NCBI GenBank assembly: GCA_037134755.1
Contig: JBAXLO010000172.1
Span: 1-10,200 of the forward strand
DNA length: 10,200 nucleotides
Reading direction: 5' to 3'
From: JBAXLO01 sp037134755
GTDB taxonomy: Bacteria; Bacteroidota; Bacteroidia; Bacteroidales; JACABE01
Below the pieces are notes generated by a model. It did not search any database. It saw nothing but the letters and a program-made list of their open reading frames with translations, and was not told the origin of the DNA. A program made the translations under genes and the position numbers. This document shows, piece after piece, positions 1 to 7,704 of this stretch; the stretch's first letter is position 1, and each line of letters starts with the position of its first letter.

Positions 1-123
1 TAGTACAAAACACAACTGTTCAATTTAATCCTTAAGGAACGTACAACAGTAAAAAGTTTATCGATTCTGATTTTAGCCCTTGCCGAAGAGTCGGTAAAAC
101 CAGCAATAAAAAAGCTACGATAA
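1..123 (+). other. Possible decayed or partial gene tail
   Basis: Frame 1 is open from base 4 to a TAA at 121-123 and would encode 39 residues, including the stretch LALAEESVKPAIKKLR, which looks like ordinary helical protein sequence. A TAG at bases 1-3 lies in the same frame, and there is no ATG in the stretch. It cannot therefore be a simple intact C-terminus of an upstream gene as given. It may be the remnant of a broken gene, or chance. I recognise no family. Confidence 0.15.
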
Positions 124-164
124 ACATTGAACGAATATTAAAACAAAAAAAACCGAAAAGCAGT

Positions 165-180
165 GCAACCGGCGGGTTGC
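165..180. repeat. Short perfect inverted repeat (hairpin) upstream of the first gene
   Basis: GCAACC and GGTTGC form a perfect 6-bp stem around the 4-base loop GGCG. It lies in the gene-free leader 115 bases before the ATG at 295. No T-run follows, so it is not a typical intrinsic terminator. It could be a leader hairpin or a weak transcription end for whatever lies to the left. Confidence 0.35.
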
Positions 181-294
181 CCGATAGAGCTAATGAATAT
201 AGCGGATAGTCATAACCTACTGCAAATCAATGGTGGTGCTGCTTTTCAAAATATCAAACAAAACGATTTAATACAAATTTTAAAATTTGCAATT

Positions 295-1512
295 ATGAAA
301 AAGCTATTCATCATTCTTTCGGTTGGATTATTTATTTTCCAATCCAATGCTCAATTAAAAGTAGTTTCTCCTACTGGGAATGTAGGTGTTCAGGTAACCG
401 GTACGCCATCATCATCATTGGCTGTAGGCGATGTGGGTTCTAGTGAATGGAGAGCATATGTTACCGGGCCTAAAATAGCATTAAAAGCACAAAAAATTGG
501 TGGCAGTCCATCCGCAGGAGCAACTTATTGTGGTGTAGATGCTTCTACCGATTTAATTTCTTCAGGCCCTACATTTAATTATGGTGTAAAAGGCGTAAGT
601 AGTTCAACAGCAACTGTACCTTATGCAAGAGCTTTTGGTGTATTTGGTTTAGCCAGTTATGGTGATAACGGTTATAATTATGGTGTATTTGGTAATTGCA
701 TGACATCAGGTTATGGTGCAGGTGTTTTAGGCATATTATCTACCACAGTCACTTCTGATGTATATGTTCCTGGCAGTTACGCCGGATATTTTGTGGGAGC
801 AGTTAAAAGTACAAGTACTATGACAGCTACAGGATTTATTACAAGCTCCGACAAGAGATTTAAGAAAAATATAGTTTCGATGGATGCAACCAAATCAATT
901 AATGGAATTTTAGCCTTGAATCCGGTAGAATATAATTTGGAACAACGCTATATGAAAGCCCATAAAGATATTGATGAAATTCAACTGCCAATGTACGACG
1001 AAAAATCGCAACTATTTCAGAAGAAACAGTATGGTTTGTTGGCCCAGGAAGTACAACTCCTCTATCCCGATTTGGTTTATGAAGATGCAGAAGGATATTT
1101 GAGTGTAAATTACACAGGATTGATTCCTATCCTTATTCAATCGGTGAAAGAACTAAAAACAGAAATTGAAAGCCTGAAAACCAAAAATAATAATGCACCG
1201 GCAAAAGTAGGAGCAGTTCAAACAGGACTGAATGAAACTGATGCTTTAACTTACCCTGTATTGGATCAGAACATACCAAACCCCTTTAATCAATCTACAA
1301 CAATAGGTTTTTATTTGCCAGAATCAATTACCAATGCAACTATCTACGTGTACGATATGAATGGGGTTCAACTAAAAAGTTATAATATTACCGAAAGAGG
1401 CAAGAAAAATATTATCATAAATGGATCAGAATTTAATGCAGGTATGTATCTTTATGCTTTGATAGCCGATGGCAAAGTCATCGACACAAAACGAATGATA
1501 TTAACTAAGTAA
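295..1512 (+). CDS. Secreted tail-fibre-like protein with S74 chaperone domain and T9SS sorting domain
   Basis: The start at 295 is chosen because it begins directly with a signal peptide (MKKLFIILSVGLFIFQSNAQ). The frame stays open to an ATG at 163, but that would add 44 residues in front of the signal. The protein is 405 residues. Residues ~25-175 are rich in Gly, Ser and Thr with repeated GVxG-like steps (YGVKGV, FGVFGL, YGVFGN, AGVLGI), as in beta-structured trimeric fibres. Residues ~182-296 match the peptidase S74 intramolecular chaperone: ITSSDKRFKKNI opening, YGLLAQEVQ, then a coiled-coil-like ending (LIQSVKELKTEIESLK). In phage tailspikes this domain trimerises the fibre and may cut itself off at a Ser-Asp, which would be S185-D186 here. 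Residues ~320-405 are a T9SS type A sorting domain (IPNPFNQSTTIGFYLPE, YDMNG, NAGMYLY). It is probably surface-exposed or secreted, and first in a three-gene run. Confidence 0.88.
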   Translation: MKKLFIILSVGLFIFQSNAQLKVVSPTGNVGVQVTGTPSSSLAVGDVGSSEWRAYVTGPKIALKAQKIGGSPSAGATYCGVDASTDLISSGPTFNYGVKGVSSSTATVPYARAFGVFGLASYGDNGYNYGVFGNCMTSGYGAGVLGILSTTVTSDVYVPGSYAGYFVGAVKSTSTMTATGFITSSDKRFKKNIVSMDATKSINGILALNPVEYNLEQRYMKAHKDIDEIQLPMYDEKSQLFQKKQYGLLAQEVQLLYPDLVYEDAEGYLSVNYTGLIPILIQSVKELKTEIESLKTKNNNAPAKVGAVQTGLNETDALTYPVLDQNIPNPFNQSTTIGFYLPESITNATIYVYDMNGVQLKSYNITERGKKNIIINGSEFNAGMYLYALIADGKVIDTKRMILTK

Positions 1513-1522
1513 ATTCAACCTT

Positions 1523-2482
1523 ATGAAAACGAAAATTTTATTCTTTTTTTGCTTGATCGTAGTGATTTTAAATGCTCAATCATACAAATCAATATTAGCA
1601 AATAAATCAGCTAAATGGACTTTGATGTTTTTGCGTGATTATAACTATACAAAATCGTGGTATGCAACCAATGACACTATTGTGTTAGGAAAATCTTATA
1701 CGAAAATGCAAAATGCTGATAGTTATTGGTGGCCAATAATAATCAATTTTGACTATAGTAAAAACAACATGGATACACTTTGGAAAAATACTGTAATAAA
1801 TCAAAATTATTACATGAATACAAGATATCTAAGAGAAAGTAATGATAATTCAAAAGTGTATTTTTACGACGATGATACAAAGGAAGAATATCTTATTATG
1901 GATTTGAATTTAGTAAAAAATGATACATTTTATCTGCCTGGTAATGCAAAAAATGTTTTAGGTAGAATGAATAATTCAAAAACCTATGTACTTGTAGATT
2001 CTGTTTTCTATAAAGATGAATTAAAAAACATTCAATTTTCGATGAAAACTTCCCCACTTCAATATTTTACATTCACTGAAGGTATTGGAACAAATTTGGG
2101 TTTATTCTATATGTATGCAGCAGATAATTATAATTATGATCAATTTTGTTTACAATGCTTTCAAAACAATGAAAGATTTTTCAAAGCGAATAATAACCCA
2201 TGTATATTTGATTATAATTTCAATGATGTAAAACAAATTAAAGAGGCTGAATATTCTTTTGTTTTAAAAAATACAGATTTAAATATTACAGCAAATACTA
2301 TTGCAAATCATTTGATTGAAATAGTTGACATATCAGGTAGAAGTATATACAGATCATTTGAAAAGAACAAAAACAAAATTGTAGTAAACACATCGCAAAT
2401 ATCCACAGGAATATATTTATTGAAAATGGTCAATATCTCAAATCCTGAAAAAACAGTTATCTCAAAACTATTAATTCATTAA
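1523..2482 (+). CDS. Secreted protein with T9SS type A sorting domain, function unknown
   Basis: The 319-residue protein starts with a signal peptide (MKTKILFFFCLIVVILNAQS, probable cut after NAQ). The ATG lies 10 bases after the previous stop, which suggests co-transcription. The C-terminal ~70 residues form a T9SS type A sorting domain: a beta-rich segment with IEIVDISGRSIYR, then ISTGIYLLKM and a short basic end (VISKLLIH). The body is rich in aromatic residues, Asn and Asp. It carries a Cys cluster, C209-x2-C212, with C227 about 15 residues on, after the segment FTEGIGTNLGLFY. This GxGxxxG then Cys-rich layout is common just before sorting domains in Bacteroidota secreted proteins. No catalytic motif is visible. 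It is likely exported across the outer membrane, with its function unassigned. It is strongly AT-rich like its neighbours. Confidence 0.85.
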   Translation: MKTKILFFFCLIVVILNAQSYKSILANKSAKWTLMFLRDYNYTKSWYATNDTIVLGKSYTKMQNADSYWWPIIINFDYSKNNMDTLWKNTVINQNYYMNTRYLRESNDNSKVYFYDDDTKEEYLIMDLNLVKNDTFYLPGNAKNVLGRMNNSKTYVLVDSVFYKDELKNIQFSMKTSPLQYFTFTEGIGTNLGLFYMYAADNYNYDQFCLQCFQNNERFFKANNNPCIFDYNFNDVKQIKEAEYSFVLKNTDLNITANTIANHLIEIVDISGRSIYRSFEKNKNKIVVNTSQISTGIYLLKMVNISNPEKTVISKLLIH

Positions 2483-2492
2483 CACGTTCAAT

Positions 2493-5120
2493 ATGAATTT
2501 AAAATATAATATTCTCGGCTTCATAATTTTATTTATTTCATTACAAAATTATGCTCAAAATACGTACAACACTTATCACTTCCCCAAAGCAATAAGTAGT
2601 ACGGATACGGTCACTTACAAAAGTAGTGATGGATATGAATGTACACCTCGTGGCACATACAGATCATTAGTTATACTAATAAATATTGTTTACGACCAAA
2701 TTTCAAATGATACAGTAAATAAATATACAGATCAAAGCACAATTTGGATGCCTGATAATAAAAATAGTATAAATGTAAATCCACCACCATACCTTCAAAA
2801 TATATTTGATATTGATTTGAAAGCAGATTATTCATATACTGCTAATGCAACACGTTTGTATGCAGAATCATCATTTAATCAATTGTTAATGTTGGGAGAT
2901 TATATGGTTGTTAACATTAAACAATCAACTATAACGCCAACTAATCCGCTTAATGGTTTTGAGTTTTATACGCTATTAGATGCAGTTATTAGCCTAATAA
3001 ATTCAAATGGTGGATTAAATACAATTTATTCACACAATAACCCTGCAGAATACGATAAAACGGCATTTCTAGCAAATACGACTCCACTACCTGATAATAA
3101 AATTGATAACGTCCAGTTTTTAGTTAGGAATACATTTTCGAAAACTTATAGAGATAAGTATGGTAATTTAATACTAAAACACAATTATGGTAGTGTCAAT
3201 GCTGGTCAGGGGTTTTCGGGTGGCAGTTTTACAACTGTGAATTTGAATATTGGGGGTTCGGCTTATGGTTCCAATTATCAAACCTATCAATGCATAGGTG
3301 GTGGTAATTTTGCCACTACAACAAAAAGTATTTTAACGCATGAAATCGCTCATCATTTTTTGGGTGGCAACGAATTCCACACTTCAGGAGGTGTAACAAT
3401 AAATGACCCAACATATGCATCTACCTTTATGGGTATTCAATACGGATATGGATTATTTAACGGTGGATTAACTTCATGTAATGCTTATGAAAGATGGCGT
3501 TTGGATTGGAGAAGCCCATCAAATACAGCATACAGAATAGCATCGAATGGAGTTAACTCAGATATTATTTCAAAATTTGTAGGAGAACAAACTTATATCT
3601 TGCGTGATTTTGTTAGCACAGGGGATGCTATTCGAATTAAACTTCCCTATAAAGATAATTATTCATCTTCAAACCAATATATTTGGCTTGAAAATCACCA
3701 AAGTGCTAAAAATAATAAACTTGACGAACAAACTTTTTCATTTCAAGGATCATGTAGAGATGAAAATAAAGCTGGTATATATAGTTATTATCAGGTAGGA
3801 AAAGACATTTTAGATAGTACATATTACCGTTCTGTTTACCCAACTAATGAAAAGGATAATTTAAGAATCATTTCTGCAGAGGGAAACTTTAATGTAATAT
3901 ACAAAAAAGACGTACAAGATTGTTTAAATTATGCACCCCAAACTCGTTTGAGACCACAATTTGAATATACAACAGAGAATCCATTTCATGGAGTTAATGA
4001 CCAAACAGAAGTTTACTCATATGATACATCAAAATCTCATATAGTATATCAGGACAATGGGAAATTTATGGGTTCAAAAATTAAAAATACTGTGTTGGAG
4101 TTTAATAATTTACCCTGGATAGGCGACAAATTTGATGCATTTATACCAACTTCAACAGGTAAAGTGATAGATATAAGTTCAAATCCTAGTTCAAATAATA
4201 CAACAACAAATTATACCATAAATAATACTGCAAATATTGCAACAGATTTTTATAGTACTGATGATACTAGAAATACCAAAAAAATATATTTGACTGGTTT
4301 AAGTATAAAAATGATTGACCCTGATCCTTCTAATACAGGAATGAAAGCCTATACTGTTAAAGTACGTTGGGATGATTTTGATGTGAAACAAGATGTGAAT
4401 TGGTCTGGAGACATTGTTTTAAAAGAACAACTCAACCTACTTTCAGGAAAGAAAATAATATTAAATCAAAATTTAACTCCCTGTCAAATTAATAATGACC
4501 CAATTTCTGGCTATTTTGCTCCAACAACTTTTTTTACTTGTGAATCGAATACAATTTTTAATATGGCAAGTAGTTCGGCTATTTTATTAAAAGATAAAAG
4601 TTCCTTTGTTATGAATGCCAGTTCTACAATGACATTACAAGATGGAGCTATGATTACAGTAGAATCAGGTTCAACTCTTCAAATAAAAGCAAGTGCAAAT
4701 CTGAATATACAGGGAAGTGGTAAAATTCTCGTAAAAAGTGGAGGCTACATATGTGTAGAGACTGGTGCAAATATTAATTTACAGGACTATAACAGTTTAA
4801 TAACTCTTGAAGAAGGAGCTATTTATGGAGCAAATCCTTTATTATTTACATCTCCTTCGTGCTCGGGTACTATTACCAAAACCGGCAACGGCGCTATAGC
4901 CGATTTCAATCAGGATATGTATATTCAAAACCTGACTATCAGTGCAAGCCGATACATTGGAGGTAAAAATATATATGTTGGTAATCATGTTACAACCACC
5001 CAAGCGGGTGATGTGATTATAAACAACGGAGCTAATGTGATATTTGATTGCAAAAATATAACCTTCGATGCCGGTTTTGAATGTGTGGCAGGAAGTACTT
5101 ACGAGGTAAAAAATCACTAA
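2493..5120 (+). CDS. Large secreted M6-like zinc metalloprotease with beta-repeat C-terminus
   Basis: The 875-residue protein begins with a signal peptide (MNLKYNILGFIILFISLQNYAQ) 10 bases after the previous stop. The zinc site is H283-E284-x-x-H287, followed by G291 and H296 (HEIAHHFLGGNEFH). About 35 residues later comes NAYERWRLDW, matching the 'AW-x-K/R-x-x-LGW' segment that follows the zinc site in peptidase family M6 (immune inhibitor A-like). The later YIWLENHQ resembles the M6 'yy-lEnRq' strand. Spacing after HExxH differs from classic metzincins (HExxHxxGxxH), so the third zinc ligand is uncertain. Residues ~650-785 contain short beta repeats (SSTMTLQDGAMITVESGSTL) typical of beta-helix stalks. 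The last ~70 residues (YIGGKNIYVGN, VIINNGANVIFD, ITFDAGFECVAGSTYEV) look like the beta-stack C-terminal domain of Bacteroidota exported proteins, perhaps the '3-coathanger stack' family, rather than a type A sorting domain. It is probably secreted or surface-anchored and hydrolyses peptides. The substrate is unknown. Confidence 0.85.
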   Translation: MNLKYNILGFIILFISLQNYAQNTYNTYHFPKAISSTDTVTYKSSDGYECTPRGTYRSLVILINIVYDQISNDTVNKYTDQSTIWMPDNKNSINVNPPPYLQNIFDIDLKADYSYTANATRLYAESSFNQLLMLGDYMVVNIKQSTITPTNPLNGFEFYTLLDAVISLINSNGGLNTIYSHNNPAEYDKTAFLANTTPLPDNKIDNVQFLVRNTFSKTYRDKYGNLILKHNYGSVNAGQGFSGGSFTTVNLNIGGSAYGSNYQTYQCIGGGNFATTTKSILTHEIAHHFLGGNEFHTSGGVTINDPTYASTFMGIQYGYGLFNGGLTSCNAYERWRLDWRSPSNTAYRIASNGVNSDIISKFVGEQTYILRDFVSTGDAIRIKLPYKDNYSSSNQYIWLENHQSAKNNKLDEQTFSFQGSCRDENKAGIYSYYQVGKDILDSTYYRSVYPTNEKDNLRIISAEGNFNVIYKKDVQDCLNYAPQTRLRPQFEYTTENPFHGVNDQTEVYSYDTSKSHIVYQDNGKFMGSKIKNTVLEFNNLPWIGDKFDAFIPTSTGKVIDISSNPSSNNTTTNYTINNTANIATDFYSTDDTRNTKKIYLTGLSIKMIDPDPSNTGMKAYTVKVRWDDFDVKQDVNWSGDIVLKEQLNLLSGKKIILNQNLTPCQINNDPISGYFAPTTFFTCESNTIFNMASSSAILLKDKSSFVMNASSTMTLQDGAMITVESGSTLQIKASANLNIQGSGKILVKSGGYICVETGANINLQDYNSLITLEEGAIYGANPLLFTSPSCSGTITKTGNGAIADFNQDMYIQNLTISASRYIGGKNIYVGNHVTTTQAGDVIINNGANVIFDCKNITFDAGFECVAGSTYEVKNH

Positions 5121-5136
5121 AAACAGTAAAACTCTA

Positions 5137-5365
5137 TTTCAGGGTTGAAATAACTCTCCCGAGCTCTCGGCTGTGTTGTTTCAGGGTTGAAATAATCTTC
5201 CCGACATCTCGGCTGAGTTGTTACATGGATAAAATAACCAATCGGACTTCTCCGGTGAGTTGTTTCAAGGTTGAAATAACCTTCACGACCCCTCGGCTGA
5301 GTTGTTACAAGGGTAAAATAACCAATCGGACTTCTCCGGTGAGTTGTTTCAGGGTTGAAATAACC
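5137..5365. repeat. 42-bp tandem repeat array, 5 full units plus a partial, alternating A/B types
   Basis: This fills most of the 307-base gap between two genes. Units lie at 5137-5178, 5179-5220, 5221-5262, 5263-5304 and 5305-5346, with a partial sixth from 5347. Units 1, 2, 4 and 6 begin TTTCAGGGTTGAAATAA or a close variant. Units 3 and 5 begin TTACA and differ from each other at only 2 of 42 positions, so from unit 2 onward the period is effectively 84 bp. Each unit holds a small hairpin at unit positions 23-26/31-34: CCGA/TCGG in units 1 and 2, CGGA/TCCG in 3 and 5, and CGA/TCG in unit 4. In unit 4, TTTCAA and TTGAAA also form a perfect inverted repeat. There are no unique spacers, so it is not a CRISPR array. 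Both strands stay open through it because 42 is a multiple of 3, and the implied peptides are not credible genes. It could be transcribed structured RNA, a protein-binding array or a mobile intergenic repeat. Confidence 0.9.
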
Positions 5366-5384
5366 AAAACGGATTTTAAATTTC
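5355..5384 (+). promoter_or_regulatory. Weak candidate Bacteroidota-type promoter before the DUF6261 gene
   Basis: TAAATTTC at 5377-5384 matches the Bacteroidota -7 consensus TAnnTTTG at all but the last base. A TTG at 5355-5357, inside the last partial repeat copy, sits 19 bases upstream, about where the -33 TTTG element is expected. The start codon is 43 bases further on. Such matches arise easily by chance in AT-rich DNA, so this is only a suggestion. Confidence 0.2.
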
Positions 5385-5427
5385 ATTTTTTACATAACTA
5401 AATTACAAACATTAAATTACATTTTTT

Positions 5428-6144
5428 ATGAAGATTTCATTCACAGAGCTTAGTACCAAAGACCTCGCCGCGTTAGGTCAACGTACCATTGGCATTTCCG
5501 AAGAGCCTGCTTTTGCAGTAGTAAAAGACAACCCGTTGTTGGCAGCCGTAAAGTCGATTTACAACGAATACGATGCGCTTTATACCAAAAAAGCATCGAG
5601 TGGTAAAAGCGATTTACTAATTGAAGCCGACAGTAAGCGCGACACGCCCTTTGGCGGATTAAAGGACGTATTAGTAGGACATTCTAAACTCAGCAGTTCG
5701 CCTTATCAGCAAGATGCCAAAGATATTTATGCCATTATTGTAAAATACGGCATTGATTTGGATCGCTACAAGTGGGCTGAAGAAACCGCACAGATGAAAA
5801 AGCTGCTGGAAGAACTGGATAAACCAGAAAACGCAGCCAAAATTGAACGCATGCAACTTACCGCCGTGGTTACTCAGATAAAAGAGGCTCAAACAGCATT
5901 CGAAAAACTGTTCAACGAGGTAGCCGGTGAAAACTCCGAACTACGTTTGATGGAATCAGCTACATCGTACCGTAAGGCACTCGAAACCAGTTTGCGTAAT
6001 TACTTCAACGTGGTAAAAGCCATGAACCAACAACCCGTTTGGCGTGAACTTTATGCCAAGCTCGACGAAGTAGTAAAAGCAGCCACCAACAGCAAATCAA
6101 CTCCAAAACAGGTATTGCCTCCACCACCTCCGGCAGCGAAGTAA
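5428..6144 (+). CDS. DUF6261-like protein (Bacteroidota, function unknown)
   Basis: The 238-residue cytoplasmic protein has no signal peptide or membrane segment. The start MKISFTELSTKDLAALGQRTI and the all-helical body resemble the DUF6261 family of Bacteroidota. This is a family call from memory of its typical opening (phage-like or accessory neighbourhoods, no known activity). A lysine/serine-rich linker at ~54-72 (KKASSGKSD, DSKRDTPFGGL) separates an N-terminal helical part from a longer helical bundle (~90-220). The bundle includes a charged coiled-coil-like stretch, AQMKKLLEELDKPENAAKIER. The protein ends in a short polyproline tail, LPPPPPAAK. Its DNA is clearly GC-richer than the genes on both sides: a hand count of 5461-5520 gives 32 of 60 G+C, against 16 of 60 at 6241-6300 in the next gene. 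It stands alone between the repeat array and a strong stem-loop, so it is probably monocistronic. Confidence 0.8.
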   Translation: MKISFTELSTKDLAALGQRTIGISEEPAFAVVKDNPLLAAVKSIYNEYDALYTKKASSGKSDLLIEADSKRDTPFGGLKDVLVGHSKLSSSPYQQDAKDIYAIIVKYGIDLDRYKWAEETAQMKKLLEELDKPENAAKIERMQLTAVVTQIKEAQTAFEKLFNEVAGENSELRLMESATSYRKALETSLRNYFNVVKAMNQQPVWRELYAKLDEVVKAATNSKSTPKQVLPPPPPAAK

Positions 6145-6158
6145 ATATAAAATCAAAC

Positions 6159-6196
6159 CGGAATCCTCTTGGAAATGAGAGAGGATTCCGAAAAAA
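6159..6196. terminator. Strong 11-bp stem-loop after the DUF6261 gene
   Basis: CGGAATCCTCT (6159-6169) pairs perfectly with AGAGGATTCCG (6180-6190) around a 10-base loop, 14 bases after the stop codon. On the plus strand it is followed by six A, not T, so it is not a textbook intrinsic terminator in that direction. Read on the minus strand it is followed by a moderately T-rich tail. Its position between an end of gene and a compositionally different operon fits a transcription end or 3'-end RNA stabiliser. Confidence 0.45.
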
Positions 6197-6237
6197 CATA
6201 AAATTCTAAACTTATTGGAATGAAAAATTAAAAGATT

Positions 6238-7704
6238 ATGGAGAAAGATATTGAGAAGGAAGTAAGGATGAATAAATATCAAGTTGATTTATTTTGGAAT
6301 GTTGTATTTCGTGAAATATATAGATTGGTTGAAAAACTTGATGATTCAGAAAAGGAAGAAGCCTTTATTAGATTGTATTACGATGGTCATAGGGCACATA
6401 AGATTGAAAAATTAAAAGAAATAATTCCAGTATATAAAAGTATTGGTGCAAATTATTTGATTTGTGGTGTTGCCGGTGTTGGCAAAACTACTTTTATAGA
6501 AAGACTAATTTCTGAGAGAAAGTTTTTTGAAGAAGAAAAAATTTTCCTAGGATATGTTAGAAGCGATAAAAAGACAAGAGATTCTTATTTAACTGAATTT
6601 ATTATGCAGTTAAAAATTTATTTTGAACAAGTTGATAATCCATTAAAAACAGAACCCGATTTAAGTTCACCTAAAGGAATTTCTAATACAATTGGCGAAG
6701 TTGCACGTCATCTGGACTGTTTGGTTAATCCGAAATATAACCTCTTAGTATTTGTTGATGATTTGGATTATGTTGAAGAAGAATGGAAGGAAATAATTTC
6801 AGAGTTAAATCATTTTATTTTTTCATCCAGAATTGGAGTTTGTATAACAATGCGTCCAAGATTATTTGCTCAGTTGTCAAATCTAGATGATAGAACTACC
6901 CGAAACTTTGATGATTCAAGGTCAATTACGTTGACACCCATTCCAATAAGTGAAATAATACATAGCAAGATATTTTTAATTCTTAAAGAATATGAAGCAT
7001 ATAAAGATTCACAATTCAAGGAAACATTAAAAAAAGTAATAGGATATTTTACATTTTGGGAAAGAGCTGATAATACCTTACTGAAGGTGTTAAGAACACA
7101 TGGAATTGATAATATTGATAAATTTCAGAAAATTGATTATCCTTTTAATGCTGCATTCGAAGAATTTTTGCAGAAAGTAACAGGGAATAATCTAAGAAGA
7201 ATGTTTTTGATAATTAAAAAGAGTATAACATTCATTCTAGAAGGTGGCGAATTGGAAGAATGCAGCACTGGTATCTGGAAACTAAGGAAGGATTCTATTC
7301 GTGATTTATTTTTCAATGTTGAGAATTCGGATATTGAATACAAAGCACTAAATATCCATTTTGAAAGATCAGATAAAACTGGTAAGTCTATCTGTTATTA
7401 TATACTTAAGATAATGTCGACAAATGCCCTGAGAAACGAATTCGATATAGAAGATGAGAAATTCATATTATCAATTAGTGATGCTGTTGGAGGTGGCGTT
7501 ACAAATAAGAATATTGTTTCACTAATAAAAAAACTTTCAGAGAAAAATTATGCTTTAATTGATTTAATAAAGAACACAGGAGATAAAGAAAAATATGAAA
7601 TATCAGAAAAAGGAAGATATTATTTGAATGATCTTTCACAATGGGAAGAATATATCGAAGTATTTGGAAAAGCAGATGAACCTATAGAAAAACTTGAAAA
7701 ATGA
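6238..7704 (+). CDS. P-loop ATPase with AAA+/STAND-like core and C-terminal winged helix
   Basis: The 488-residue protein has Walker A G77-VAGV-G82-K83-T84 (ICGVAGVGKTT) and Walker B LLVFVDDLD at ~169-177 with D174/D175. A strand with a sensor-like arginine follows (GVCITMRPRLF, ~200-210). At ~316-330, GNNLRRMFLIIKKSI resembles the 'G-n-x-R-R-x' sensor-2 helix of Orc1/Cdc6-like and STAND ATPases. Residues ~380-465 look like a winged helix (helices, then KYEISEKGRYYL as the wing). The N-terminal ~65 residues are helical and charged. No nuclease, protease or TIR domain is visible in it. ATP hydrolysis is well supported, but the substrate and role are unknown. The ATG at 6238 is the longest start. 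An ATG at 6268 has a better purine-rich ribosome site (AAGGAAGTAAGG) and would remove 10 residues. It overlaps the next gene by 4 bases (ATGA), so translational coupling is likely. The DNA is very AT-rich. Confidence 0.85.
   Translation: MEKDIEKEVRMNKYQVDLFWNVVFREIYRLVEKLDDSEKEEAFIRLYYDGHRAHKIEKLKEIIPVYKSIGANYLICGVAGVGKTTFIERLISERKFFEEEKIFLGYVRSDKKTRDSYLTEFIMQLKIYFEQVDNPLKTEPDLSSPKGISNTIGEVARHLDCLVNPKYNLLVFVDDLDYVEEEWKEIISELNHFIFSSRIGVCITMRPRLFAQLSNLDDRTTRNFDDSRSITLTPIPISEIIHSKIFLILKEYEAYKDSQFKETLKKVIGYFTFWERADNTLLKVLRTHGIDNIDKFQKIDYPFNAAFEEFLQKVTGNNLRRMFLIIKKSITFILEGGELEECSTGIWKLRKDSIRDLFFNVENSDIEYKALNIHFERSDKTGKSICYYILKIMSTNALRNEFDIEDEKFILSISDAVGGGVTNKNIVSLIKKLSEKNYALIDLIKNTGDKEKYEISEKGRYYLNDLSQWEEYIEVFGKADEPIEKLEK

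Noticed and set aside
281..290. Bacteroidota -7 promoter-like TAAAATTTG just before the ATG at 295
   Set aside because: It has one base too many between TA and TTTG, and would leave almost no leader before the start codon.
163..294. Upstream ATG at 163 as the true start of the S74/T9SS protein
   Set aside because: It would place 44 extra residues in front of a textbook signal peptide that starts at 295.
4842..5117. Minus-strand frame over the protease C-terminus
   Set aside because: It is a shadow of a well-supported secreted-protein C-terminal domain on the plus strand and shows no domain of its own.
5137..5365. CRISPR-like array
   Set aside because: The units abut directly with no variable spacers of constant length, and no cas gene is present.
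5081..5401. Plus-strand frame encoding a 14-residue repeat peptide with conserved Cys (FRVEI...SRLSC)
   Set aside because: It arises because 42 bp is a multiple of 3, so any stop-free frame in one unit stays open across all units. The minus strand is open for the same reason. Its ATG lies inside the preceding gene.
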